Shown here one piece after another: positions 12,309 to 22,930 of a stretch of 64,000 nucleotides of DNA (position 1 is the stretch's first letter; every line of letters starts with the position of its first letter). Position numbers and translations under genes: made by a program. The DNA is taken from the NCBI RefSeq assembly GCF_030269925.1, contig NC_085121.1, positions 11,673,501-11,737,500 on the forward strand. The letters run 5' to 3'. The notes under the pieces are model-generated. The model searched no databases. It saw only the letters and a list, made by a program, of their open reading frames with translations, and had not been told where the DNA came from. Source of the DNA: Bombyx mori (lineage: Eukaryota > Arthropoda > Insecta > Lepidoptera > Bombycidae).

Positions 12309-15300
12309 ATTGCTTCCCGCTTCCGTAGGTTTAACCCGCGATTCCCTACAAGTAACCCCTGGGTGGTGCAAAACGGGAGCCGAATACATAATCGGTGGTA
12401 GGACTTGTCCGACTGGCTGGCGACCACCCTCCAACTAGAGTCCGCCGCCAAATAGCCTAGCTGTGTTCCGGCGTGTGGGTTGGAGAGCCAGTGTTATTCC
12501 TACCCTTTCCTCTTCCTTGTTGGGGGTGAATCTTGGCGATACCTGGAACATGCGGAGCAGACGTGCGTGTGAGCTCGCGGGACGTGATTGTCTGACGGGG
12601 GTATAGGGAGACCCAGTGAAACGGTGTTCGCCGCCGCCCGCCGGTCAGTTGGGGACCTGAACCCGGGTGTCACTACTAAACTCCGCCCCGGGAAGCTGTC
12701 CCGCCAACCGGTGTAAAATCCTGTCGTGCGGTCGTCGTGCCGGAGTCGGAGACCGGAGTGGATCCCAGCGATCGCACGCAGGGTGGACTGGGGGCCCTTC
12801 CATGCCCTGCGTCAGTCGCTCACGCAACCCGTGGTCGAGCACGTACTGTGCTCCGCGCTTTATTCAGGTATTGTCACGATTTCGCCTCGAACATCCTACC
12901 CCGCCCAATCCCACTCTCCAAATAAAAAAATAAAAAAATAAAAAAATGAAAGTTCGAAAAAGGAAAAGGGTTTTGTCGGCGACTCCCCATTCCACATTTA
13001 ATGTGGATTTCAGCAATGTAAGGGGTCTACATAGCAACCTCGACGCCGTACACCACCATCTTGAGACGGCGCAGCCTGCCCTTCTTTTTCTGACGGAGAC
13101 GCAGATATCTGCTCCGGATGATACTTCGTACCTTGAATACCCCGGCTACGTATTGGAGCACAACTTCCTGCGTAAAGCCGGGGTGTGTGTATTCGTCCGG
13201 GCTGATGTCTGTTGTCGCCGTCTACGAAGCCTCGAACAACGGGACCTGTCCCTCTTGTGGCTGCGCGTAGATCACGGGGGCTGTACCCGAGTCTACGCGT
13301 GCCTGTACAGGTCCCACAGCAGTGATGCAGGTTCAGCTCTGATAGAGCATGTGCAAGAGGGGACTAACCGCGTGCTTGAGCAGTACCCATCTGCGGAGGT
13401 GGTGGTTCTTGGAGACTTTAACGCTCATCACCAAGAGTGGTTGGGGTCCAGAACCACTGACCTCCCGGGTCGGACTGCCTACGATTTCGCCTTGGCCTAC
13501 GGCCTCTCCCAGCTGGTGACACAGCCCACCCGTGTCCCAGATATTGAGGGGCACGAGCCTTCTCTGTTGGACCTTCTGCTGACCACCGATCCAGCCGGAT
13601 ACAGTGTGGTGGTCGACGCTCCACTTGGATCGTCTGATCACTGCCTTATCCGTGCTGCCACACCACTCTCTCGTCCTAGTCGTCGAACGACGACCAGGTA
13701 TCGAAGAGTTTGGCAGTATTTGTCAGCAGATTGGGATGGATTGCGTGAGTTTTACGCATCCTACCCATGGGGGCGGTTCTGCTTTTCCTCTGCTGATCCT
13801 GACGTCTGTGCGGACCGTCTTAAAGACGTGGTGCTCCAGGGGATGGAATTGTTTATTCCCTCCTCTGAAGTGCCCGTTGGGGGTCGCAGCAGACCCTGGT
13901 ATAACAATGCCAGCAGGGATGCTGCACACCTCAAGCGGTCCGCATACGTTGCATGGGATGATGCTAGGAGACGTCGGGATCCTAACATCTCAGAGGAAAG
14001 GCGGAAATATAACGCCGCTTCCAGGTCCTACAAGAAGGTTATTGCCAGGGCGAAATCGGAGCACGTTGCTAGAATTGGCGAGCGACTGAAGAGCTATCCC
14101 TCTGGGAGCCGTGCTTTTTGGTCGCTCGCCAAAGCTGCAGAAGGTAACTTTTGCAGGTCTAGTCTCCCACCACTACGCAAGTCCGATGACAGTCTGGCCC
14201 ATAGTGCGAAAGAGAAGGCTGACCTTCTGGTCAAACTCTTCGCCTCGAACTCGACTGTGGACGACGGGGGTGCCACACCACCGAACATCCTCCGGTGTGA
14301 TAGTTCCCTGCCGGAGATCTGCTTTACACAGTGTGCAGTCAGGCGGGAACTCCGACTCCTGGACGTCCATAAGTCGAGCGGGCCAGACGGCATCCCTGCA
14401 GTGGTTCTGAAAACGTGCGCCCCTGAGCTGACGCCTGCGCTAACGCGTTTGTATCGCCACTCTTATTGCACTAACAGGGTTCCGTCTTCATGGAAGACTG
14501 CCCACGTCCACCCTATCCCCAAGAAGGGTGACCGGTCGGACCCATCGAGCTACAGGCCTATCGCGATAACTTCCTTGCTTTCCAAGGTGATGGAGCGAAT
14601 AATTAATATACAACTCCTGAAGTATCTGGAGGATCGCCAGCTGATCAGTGACCGACAGTACGGTTTCCGTCACGGTCGCTCAGCTGGCGATCTTCTTGTA
14701 TACCTTACTCACAGGTGGGCTGAAGCCTTGGAGAGCAAGGGCGAGGCTCTTGCTGTGAGCCTTGATATTGCGAAGGCCTTCGACAGGGTCTGGCATAGGG
14801 CACTTCTGTCGAAGCTACCATCTTACGGAATCCCCGAGGGTCTCTGCAAGTGGATCGCTAGCTTTTTGGATGGGCGGAGCATCACGGTCGTTGTAGACGG
14901 TGACTGTTCTGATACCATGACCATTAACGCTGGCGTTCCACAAGGTTCGGTGCTCTCCCCCACGCTTTTCATCCTGTATATCAATGACATGCTGTCTATT
15001 GATGGCATGCATTGCTATGCGGATGACAGCACGGGGGATGCGCGATATATCGGCCATCAGAGTCTCTCTCGGAGCGTGGTGCAAGAGAGACGATCAAAAC
15101 TTGTGTCTGAAGTGGAGAACTCTCTGGGGCGAGTCTCCAAATGGGGTGAATTGAACTTGGTTCAATTCAACCCGTTAAAGACACAAGTTTGCGCGTTCAC
15201 TGCGAAGAAGGACCCCTTTGTCATGGCGCCGCAATTCCAAGGAGTATCCCTGCAACCTTCCGAGAGTATTGGGATACTTGGGGTCGACATTTCGAGCGAT

Positions 15301-15980
15301 GTCCAGTTTCGGAGTCATTTGGAAGGCAAAGCCAAGTTGGCGTCCAAAATGCTGGGAGTCCTCAACAGAGCGAAGCGGTACTTCACGCCTGGACAAAGGC
15401 TTTTGCTTTATAAAGCACAAGTCCGGCCTCGCGTGGAGTACTGCTCCCATCTCTGGGCCGGGGCTCCCAAATACCAGCTTCTTCCATTTGACTCCATACA
15501 GAGGAGGGCCGTTCGGATTGTCGATAATCCCGGTCTCACGGATCGTTTGGAACCTCTGGGTCTGCGGAGGGACTTCGGTTCCCTCTGTATTTTGTACCGT
15601 ATGTTCCATGGGGAGTGCTCTGAGGAATTGTTCGAGATGATACCGGCATCTCGTTTTTACCATCGCACCGCCCGCCACCGGAGTAGAGTTCATCCATACT
15701 ACCTGGAGCCACTGCGGTCATCCACAGTGCGTTTCCAGAGGTCTTTTTTGCCACGTACCATCCGGCTATGGAATGAGCTCCCCTCCACGGTGTTTCCCGA
15801 GCGCTATGACATGTCCTTCTTCAAACGAGGCTTGTGGAGAGTATTAAGCGGTAGGCAGCGGCTTGGCTCTGCCCCTGGCATTGCTGAAGTCCATGGGCGA
15901 CGGTAACCACTCACCATCAGGTGGGCCGTATGCTCGTCTGCCTACAAGGGCAATAAAAAAAAAAAAAAAAAAAAAAAAAA
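12309..15980 (+). mobile_element. LINE-A non-LTR retrotransposon, near complete
   Basis: The element starts at about 12304-12309 (GGGGGTTGATTG) and has a ~640-bp GC-rich leader, one long endonuclease-reverse transcriptase ORF (12946-15906), a short 3' UTR ending in GGGCAATAAAA, and a ~27-base A run. No gag-like ORF1 with CCHC knuckles is visible. The leader ends in an odd series of AAATAAAAAAAT units immediately before the ATG. Overall it belongs to the jockey/CR1 group by motif content; the exact Repbase name is not known to me. Several truncated 3' tails of the same family lie elsewhere in the window. Confidence 0.92.
12946..15906 (+). CDS. LINE-A endonuclease/reverse transcriptase polyprotein
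   Basis: The 986-codon ORF is uninterrupted. Residues ~15-240 form an APE-type endonuclease: LTETQI with its catalytic glutamate, GDFNAHH near 155, and GSSDHCL near 228. Residues ~500-770 are the reverse transcriptase: YRPIAITSLLSKVMER near 535, QYGFRHGRSAGD, SLDIAKAFDRVWH near 610, GVPQGSVLSP, and the YADD catalytic box near 690. The last ~200 residues hold the C-terminal region seen in jockey/CR1-type proteins. The protein would nick target DNA and copy its own RNA at the cut. It may still be functional or very recently active, since all motifs are intact. The start used is the first ATG after the A-rich leader. Confidence 0.93.
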   Translation: MKVRKRKRVLSATPHSTFNVDFSNVRGLHSNLDAVHHHLETAQPALLFLTETQISAPDDTSYLEYPGYVLEHNFLRKAGVCVFVRADVCCRRLRSLEQRDLSLLWLRVDHGGCTRVYACLYRSHSSDAGSALIEHVQEGTNRVLEQYPSAEVVVLGDFNAHHQEWLGSRTTDLPGRTAYDFALAYGLSQLVTQPTRVPDIEGHEPSLLDLLLTTDPAGYSVVVDAPLGSSDHCLIRAATPLSRPSRRTTTRYRRVWQYLSADWDGLREFYASYPWGRFCFSSADPDVCADRLKDVVLQGMELFIPSSEVPVGGRSRPWYNNASRDAAHLKRSAYVAWDDARRRRDPNISEERRKYNAASRSYKKVIARAKSEHVARIGERLKSYPSGSRAFWSLAKAAEGNFCRSSLPPLRKSDDSLAHSAKEKADLLVKLFASNSTVDDGGATPPNILRCDSSLPEICFTQCAVRRELRLLDVHKSSGPDGIPAVVLKTCAPELTPALTRLYRHSYCTNRVPSSWKTAHVHPIPKKGDRSDPSSYRPIAITSLLSKVMERIINIQLLKYLEDRQLISDRQYGFRHGRSAGDLLVYLTHRWAEALESKGEALAVSLDIAKAFDRVWHRALLSKLPSYGIPEGLCKWIASFLDGRSITVVVDGDCSDTMTINAGVPQGSVLSPTLFILYINDMLSIDGMHCYADDSTGDARYIGHQSLSRSVVQERRSKLVSEVENSLGRVSKWGELNLVQFNPLKTQVCAFTAKKDPFVMAPQFQGVSLQPSESIGILGVDISSDVQFRSHLEGKAKLASKMLGVLNRAKRYFTPGQRLLLYKAQVRPRVEYCSHLWAGAPKYQLLPFDSIQRRAVRIVDNPGLTDRLEPLGLRRDFGSLCILYRMFHGECSEELFEMIPASRFYHRTARHRSRVHPYYLEPLRSSTVRFQRSFLPRTIRLWNELPSTVFPERYDMSFFKRGLWRVLSGRQRLGSAPGIAEVHGRR

Positions 15981-16600
15981 GACTGTATAACATGGGCGTG
16001 CCAGACAGTTTCGTGTTCATCATACGAGACTTCTTGTCGAACCGTTCGTTTCGGTATTAAGTCGAGGGAACTCGCTCTCTCACGCGACATATCTCAACCG
16101 GAATCCCGCAAAGCTCCACTCTCTTCCTTTTATTGTGTAGCTTATTTATTAAAGACATACCCCGGTTACGGGCGACCTAGTTAGCCCTTTTCGCGGACGA
16201 TACGGCTATTTACTACTCGAGCAGGAAGATATCGTTCATGCATAGTAAACTCCAGATCGCGGCCACCAATTTAGGACAGTAGCTAGTTCCGGAAGTGGCG
16301 CATTGATATCAACCTCACGAAAAGCACAGCTATGCTCTTCAAAAGGGGTCATCCTCCCGACACTGCTGCTAGTATCTCGTCACCAATTAGGCGCGATAAC
16401 TCCATTACCGCCATTAAAATCTTTGGCTTCGAAGGCTAAGTATCTAGGCGTCACCCTCGACAGAAGGGTGACATTCGGGCTCTAAGTCAGTACGCGACCG
16501 AACCGCGTTTCTACTCGTTCGACTCTCTCCCATGATATGCAAGCGAAGTAAATTGTCCCTTCATAACAGGGTGAAAACAAACCTTGCATAGGTTTCGTCA
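15981..16600 (+). pseudogene. Reverse transcriptase fragment of outer LINE, C-terminal part
   Basis: It continues the interrupted domain: LYNMGVPDSF, FLSNRSF, a degenerate GIPQSSTL box, an FADDTA catalytic box, and YLGVTLDRRVTF. Stops and frame changes show it is not translated. Confidence 0.85.
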
Positions 16601-16679
16601 TGACGTGAGCTCACCTACCTGTCCGGGCGTAGCTGGAATAGCCTCTTAGGCTACCAGCGAATAGGTAGGGACAAAAAAA

Positions 16680-16690
16680 GCAGTATTGTT
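16680..16690. repeat. Target-site duplication, right copy
   Basis: Exact repeat of 12027-12037 (GCAGTATTGTT). Confidence 0.88.
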
Positions 16691-18730
16691 CGTAGCAGAA
16701 ATAGGTAAGACGGTGATCAATGGATATGGGCCAACAACACGCCCCTATAATGTTTGGCAGCTTAAGTCAATAAAAAACATTCCCGCACTATGCTCAGAGT
16801 ATCAAAGTTCAAAGTTTAATCCAAAGTATTGATTTTTACTGTTTGACTAGCGAGGTCCTGCCTAGGATATCTGCGTTTATGATTTAACCAAGCCCAAACG
16901 TGATGTGTTTGGGATAAGAAGTACAATTTACCAGATTCCATGATGGAATCACGGTTTGTACTGTTTTTCCCTGTCATTCCCTTAAACTTTATTTCGGCTT
17001 AATTCTTTCCCATCATACCTTCCACTACTAACGAGGGCGGGTGAGAGGGTAGGTATATTATGAACATATGCGACGTGTAACCGATTTGTCTATTTCTAAT
17101 CTGCAGATACATTCGTGTTGCTACGCGTTCCGGTTCAAACGACCGTTGGTCCAATATAATGAGACTTATACCTGCATCTTAGGCTCAAGGCATCAATTGC
17201 ATCAATCAGGCGCGTCAATCGTAATTTCGTTTCTTTGGGTTACAATAGCCATGAAAGCGTCTTCCCACCTAGTCTGAGGCAGAAAAATAATACTTTAAAA
17301 AAATTTAGTTCCGTCACGGTTTTCCTTGATATAATATGTATAAATCTATCACACTATTCTCACAGAACAATTGAGTACACTTAAAGACAGCGTATACAAT
17401 TTTTGGAACACAACCAAAGGAATGTTTTTGCCGAATTTCAATGATAACAATGTAATTTTTCGGATAAATCCAAAGTCCTAATGGATCCAATTTGTTTTCG
17501 AGAACCCCAACATGATTCGCACAAAGGCACAGAAAGTTGTATAACTGTTTGCCGGCATAACATTAATATGAATGCAGACAGTCTTCCTAAGCTAACAGCT
17601 AAATTAAAACGCTCCACGGCTCGAGTATTTACTTCGCATTTCCCGCGGCCTTGACTTGTACACAGACTCGTCTGACAGGCCTGGACCTAGTTGCGTACAT
17701 GTGTTTGTTGTGCACGATATTATCGGCATACGTTATAAGCTACCTACATTCATGCATTTCAAGTTCCACGGAACATCCAGACAAAACGTAAATGACGCCC
17801 GTCTGGAGCGAACGAAATTTTAAAAGCTCTAGGCCATTAAATATAACTTTTGTATTTAGAAAAGTTCCACGCTTCTTCTAGACACTTTTAGTATAATTTA
17901 ATATACTAGGTATATACATTTATTCACTAATTATTAAATTTACATACAATAATATCAAGGATGTTTATTGGTATACTATAATAATGACTAATTTATATTG
18001 ATTGATACCGGGCTCGTCGTGAAATATCGCCTGTCGTCTCAAATGTTTGCACTGCAATCAATACATTGCAATATATGCCCCTTGAAATCACTGCCACATG
18101 ACAAATGGATTTATCTTTTGAGTGAACCGGCTGTAACCGGTTAGCTATATATAGCTATATAGTTTTTAATGCTCAGGACATCCAAAAATTATTTAATATA
18201 CTTTCAGTTCCTCGGGGATACCGTAAGATGATTACTTCAATATCGGGGCCTTTATTAGAAAATTATTAGTACATAATTTAAAAAAGTATATAACATGCCC
18301 TTATTTTTAAAAATATCAGCCTGTCGCGGTGTCGGTTGTGAGCTGGTTATTCATACATACGTATGACCAACCGAAAACTATGCTTTTGGACACTAATAGG
18401 TTCGCGATTCTCTGAGCTTTACAGAAGTTCAGGCTTCGGTACAACTCATTTACTTAACTTAAATAGCAAATAAGTTATTGCGATAGGCCTGTAATCAGAA
18501 ATTTCCAACAAGTTATGCTTTAAGATAGACTGCAGATGGACGGTCTCACGCGGACTTACTTTCTTATGGGTGTTGTTCAAGGGATATGTTAAGGCCTGAA
18601 TAGGTGGCGGTAGTTTCCGTCTAACCTTATGTGATATAGATATCTGTCAAGGGGCTAACACACATGGGTGTGTTTGCTAATACGGTTACTCCGTCGTCGT
18701 TCACGTTGTGAGCCCACTAGACCTTCAATT
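16691..18730. other. Non-coding stretch
   Basis: It holds only short ORFs with no recognisable motif. Confidence 0.5.
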
Positions 18731-18945
18731 CAGCTTTGGACGACAGTTTGGCTCATAGTGGGAAAGAGAACTAGGCCAAAAGCGAACTGATCTACTAGGC
18801 TAGTAGATCAGTTCTCTTTCCCACTCTTTATTTATTTTATTTTATTTGGAAAACAAACAGTGAACTTAAACTTTATAAAAGCTAACGTTACAACTAAAAC
18901 TTATGAGCCAAACTATCATCGGACTTCCGTAGTGGCAGAACTGAC
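18731..18945. repeat. Imperfect inverted repeat built from LINE-A-like pieces
   Basis: A perfect hairpin has 14-bp arms, GAACTGATCTACTA (18784-18797) and its complement (18801-18814), with a 3-base loop. Outer arms AGTGGGAAAGAGAACT (18757-18772) and 18810-18825 are also complementary, and GACAGTTTGGCTCAT near 18742 recurs in reverse orientation near 18905-18920. The arm sequence resembles the DDSLAHSAKEK-coding part of the LINE-A ORF (near 14190), so two LINE fragments lie head to head. Confidence 0.65.
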
Positions 18946-19930
18946 TTCGATTTTTTCTTTTGACAGAATTGGCCTGTTATAAGACAGCACAACTCCTAGA
19001 AGGAAAGGTATTTTCTTTGCAGTCGAACATTATTGACAGAGCTGTCGTGATATCAAGGTTGATAATGTTGCCTGAATTATTTTGCTCCCTATCCAGAAAT
19101 ATCTTGCTACTAGTACTGTTATTACAAAGTATCGTCTAGGGCTGATATCCTGGTATCCACTGAAGCATAAAATCTCAATGTAGTGTTCGAAACAACTAAG
19201 ATAACTGTGTAAGTTCTCATCAGAATCCCACTGGAAAACTAAAATGGGAATTTGTAATTTTGACGTTTTTTCTATATTTATTTACGTTATCCGCCTAATT
19301 TTAAGAAACGTGTTTGGTTTCGTTTTGTTTACGAGTTTTATTTCACCTTAATTGATATGAATTTTTGGACATATTCACGTTTTTTGTGGTGAAAGTATAA
19401 TTAAAATTGTTTTCCGTTTTTTAGTTATAACATGAATGACTTACTTATCTCACTTACTTATCTCAACATTAATGAAATATAAACAGGATGGCATCTGTTC
19501 TGATCAGACAAAAAAAAAACAGGGCTGAGATAAGATACATTTAATTTTATTTCAATTTAGCTAGTGATTATTATTTATCATACAATAAAAGTTCAGTACA
19601 CCAATTTTAGTTGTGATTTACTTATAAATTGAATAAAAATGCCATGACTTGCCATGGCAATATACCATTGATTTTGAAAAAAACTGGCCAATATCTGACA
19701 AATCTGAAGTCGTAGTTCATGCAAGCTCATGATTCACAGGGTATTACGCAGTAAATATTATAGAGCCTATGGAAATCATAAAGTCAATACTGGAACTTTC
19801 ATTGAGTGCATAGGCAGATATATTACAGCAGGCAGCAGCTTGACTGTGCTTCTGCCATTAGCAGTATCACAAGTCATGATAACCACTTTCCACTAGCTCA
19901 TTAGCTAGGCTATTAGCTCACCTGGCTAGT
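18946..19930. other. AT-rich non-coding stretch
   Basis: No feature could be supported. Confidence 0.5.
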
Positions 19931-19943
19931 ACGCTGTGGCTCA

Positions 19944-20308
19944 TTCCCGATCCTGCGGACAGAATGGAAAGCAGTCGACGTCGCCCAAAACACGTCATCT
20001 CGGATCCTCCCGATCCACTAACGGTGCTTTTAGGTACTTCAAGCACCGGTCACCGTTCTCGTCGAACCCGTCGATTGCGACGAAGGGCTCGACGAGTAAA
20101 TTAACTCTCAGACACAGCCCACTGAGTTTCTCGCCGGATCTTCTCAGTGGGTCGCGTTTCCGATCCGGTTGTAGATTCTGCGAAGCACGGCTCTTGCTAG
20201 GGTTCGTGTTAGCATCATCGTCAGGTTTGAGCCCCGTGAGCTCACCTACTAGCCACGGTTACGCTGAAATAGCCTCTCAAGGATATCAGCTTAGGTAGGA
20301 AAAAAAAA
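19944..20308 (+). mobile_element. LINE-B 3' fragment with 13-bp target duplication
   Basis: It runs from TTCCCGATCCTGCGG through the ACTCACGAG-side core to TTAGGTAGGAAAAAAAAA. The host sequence ACGCTGTGGCTCA is present at 19931-19943 and again at 20309-20321, a clean 13-bp target-site duplication. A 120-codon frame inside it is incidental. Confidence 0.92.
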
Positions 20309-20321
20309 ACGCTGTGGCTCA

Positions 20322-21432
20322 CCACTAATAAAACTTTGATTATATTAAAAGGAAGAAATGTATTTTTCGTAGTTATTCATTTATTGTTACTGTAAACTAT
20401 TTTTTATGCATTATAGAAATTAATAGAATAATTTGTGAATTAGTAACTATAATGTGTGTGAATGTCAATCATGAAGCCTATTAAACTTCATTAAAACTTT
20501 TATTTAAAATGCACCATTTGCAAAATCAGTTATATGTCAACCATACTTATAACATCCAACCTTAGCAGATGTTAGCTTTCTCAGTATTTGATGTTTACAC
20601 ATTAACAAGTGTTGAAGAGAAAATATATAGTGATAAACAGGCATTCGAGATAACCTTTAATTTATGTCACGATAAGACATCAATCTGACCACTGTGTCAA
20701 CATTGTTTGTTTCCATCAACAACTCATTTTTTTTCATTTAATGTGGTTAATTAATGTATGCTTTATAGCACACTCTCATAATAGCACAAATTAACTAGTC
20801 TTCCTGAACAAGATTTATAAAAAAAATACAAACACATTTGATTGCCATGTGCTGTATTGTAATTTTTCCCTGACATATTTATCATTCTTGTGACTAAGAA
20901 TTATTATAAACACAGTGAAGACAAACACAGATAAAATTGTGACACTTTCTTTTACTTCAATGTACTTAAATCTTTTTCATTGCACTATTTAACTTTTCAA
21001 AACTAATAGCTACAATACCCCTTTTTCCTTTTTTTTCATTACTGTGGTGGTTACCTATTATTGTAAGAAATACAATGACGTCTAACAATATTCACAAACT
21101 TATTATGCAAATCAAATTTTGTTATTAATACAAAGTAAATTCTGGTAAGCCATCTGGTCTGTTTGTCTAAGCAACCATCCATTTTAATTTGAACCAGACA
21201 AAATAAGACAGCTGCATCCACATTGAGATTGAGACTTTGGTCTTGATGGTGGTTAATGTTCTCTTTACAATGGTCTGAGGGCTCAAGTGAAGTCTTTTCA
21301 CTTACAGTAAGAAATATGAATAAGTGTTCAATTGATTATAATATGTCTGTTTCATTATCATATTTTGGCTGCCAAGATTATAAGATAAATTATTATTTAA
21401 AAAGGTTGGAATTGGTCTATTGAGCAGTTATC
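20322..21432. other. AT-rich non-coding stretch
   Basis: Near 21180-21260 there are hints of a very old SINE-like body (CCACATTGAGATTGAG), too diverged to call. Nothing else was seen. Confidence 0.45.
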
Positions 21433-21704
21433 ATATCGACGCTCGATCGCGCGAAAGGCAAATGTGACTAATCGACAATGCGTGAACTTTACAGTAGTAA
21501 TTTAAAGTTGAAATACCTGAAGAAAAATAATTATTTTAATGAATCTAGCTGTAGTAGAATCTAGGTAGTAGCTGTAGGATTGAAATGATTTTAATAGACC
21601 TAGAAATATATTTTTTTTGCGCATCAAATATGGTTATTGCCTATCATTTATGTACAAAGCAGTTATTGTTGCTTAGTCACGTTTGCCTTTCAAGCGTCGA
21701 TATA
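21433..21704. mobile_element. MITE copy 1 (terminal inverted repeats)
   Basis: The ends are inverted repeats related to CGACGCTTGAAAGGCAAACG; the left end here is altered to CGACGCTCGATCGCGCGAAA. The interior matches the second copy at 34362-34589 in reverse orientation, including ATGGTTATTGCCTATCATTTAT. There is no coding capacity, so it is a non-autonomous DNA transposon of about 270 bp. Confidence 0.85.
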
Positions 21705-21893
21705 TATAATTCCAATAAACAACCCTCTGCAAACAAAAACGCAATATTTATTTATAGTTAAAGATGCATTTTATTTGATCTTAGCATCAACAGTTTGATG
21801 TTTTTAATTGAACTTCAATTAAGTTTACTCTAATCAAATAGCTGAAGATTTTTTTGTTATAATATTTCTTTCAAATTTTAAACTTTAAATGTG

Positions 21894-22463
21894 TTATACC
21901 AATAAAGTTGCAAAAATGTAGCTTAAGCCAAATAGCCTTTCACCCCTTGATATGTATTTCATTATTATGTAACAATTTTCAAATGTATTTGTTTTTAATT
22001 TTAAGCCTGGTACATTTAGTTCATCCTTAATAATCCAGAAGTTTTTCCAAGTCTGAGCAAACAAAATATAGACCAAAGAGAAGAATAGTTTCCACCCGAA
22101 ATAATACTACATGTATGTAATTTAGTTGTTAAAATAAATGAGGTATTAGTTTTCTATGAGATCAGCTGTTTTAACATATTTTGAAGATCACAGGCATTTA
22201 ACTGACAAAAAATTAAGAAGTTAGCTTACATGATACAGTCCGTGTATTCCTGTTAATATATTTATTTAAGGTTTAGATGCTTTGAGCTAGCACTATATTT
22301 TTAATAATTGTTATTTTTGACATGTTCACTCATTTACAATATCGATCAGAATGTATGGTTACTCTCAAACAAAAACATCGATATACAAAGTTTTACTTAC
22401 ATTTTTGTACACCTCGGCTATGGAGCGGCAGCTATCTTCCAATGCTGATTTCGTTAAATCAAT
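21894..22463 (-). other. Possible minus-strand two-exon transcript
   Basis: On the minus strand, 22463-22401 is open (IDLTKSALEDSCRSIAEVYKN) and ends at a perfect GTAAGT donor. 22052-21894 follows a strong acceptor (TTTTGTTTGCTCAG) and stays open in the matching phase (begins TWKNFWIIKDELN) to a stop. Stops occur just upstream of the first segment and no ATG was found for this frame, so it may be a 5' UTR exon, a pseudogene or chance. Confidence 0.22.
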
Positions 22464-22930
22464 TCATTCCAGATTGTACACAAATACCGCAATTTCAGCG
22501 CAGCGGTAATCATACGATAAGGTCGATTAATGCACCTACTTCAAATCTTAAACAGTATATGATTTATCTACACAAAAAGCCCAACGAATCTTCAATCAAT
22601 ACTAATCTTATCTTTGAAAATACAGCACATAGAATCTCTAAGCAGGGATGAAAATTTACTTTCAGTTCGGTAAATTTCGTCGGAGAGAAGTAATAAAATC
22701 GGTACTTCTATCTGCACCACGTAATTTATATTGTAAATTTAAATATTTTTAGTTGAAATAAGCCTAAAAATTTTATTTCAAATGTACATTTTCATTATTT
22801 TTGTCGCACTTCTTACTGTCAATTATTCAACGAAAGACAATATAAACTATGAACTAGGTAGGTATGTAGGTACCTACTTATTCGACGTGAATGAAATCAA
22901 AACAACAATAACAGATAACTTACTTTTTTT
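22464..22930. other. Non-coding stretch
   Basis: Only short GTAG/TACC microsatellite-like runs near 22855-22880 stand out. Confidence 0.45.

Larger units (their letters stand above)
12038..16679 (+). mobile_element. Decayed jockey-like LINE (LINE-B type 3' end), split by LINE-A
   Basis: The outer element is 5'-truncated inside its reverse transcriptase. The left part (12038-12308) reads YRPISLL, then IDEQFGFR and FFDIAKAFDKVWN. The right part (15981-16600) resumes with LYNMGVPDSF, FLSNRSF, an FADDTA-type catalytic motif, and YLGVTLDRRVTF. Several in-frame stops mark it as dead. It ends with the LINE-B terminal block (GAGCTCACCTACC ... AATAGGTAGGGAC) and an A tail. An 11-bp direct repeat, GCAGTATTGTT, flanks it at 12027-12037 and 16680-16690, proving the element's limits. 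LINE-A inserted later between KVWN-DLI and RLYNMG. Confidence 0.9.

Noticed and set aside
13333..15754. Antisense and shifted ORFs inside LINE-A
   Set aside because: They are shadows of the 986-codon ORF with no independent motif.
19936..20298. A 120-codon plus-strand protein
   Set aside because: It lies entirely in a LINE-B 3' fragment with a 13-bp target duplication; similar frames occur in other copies.
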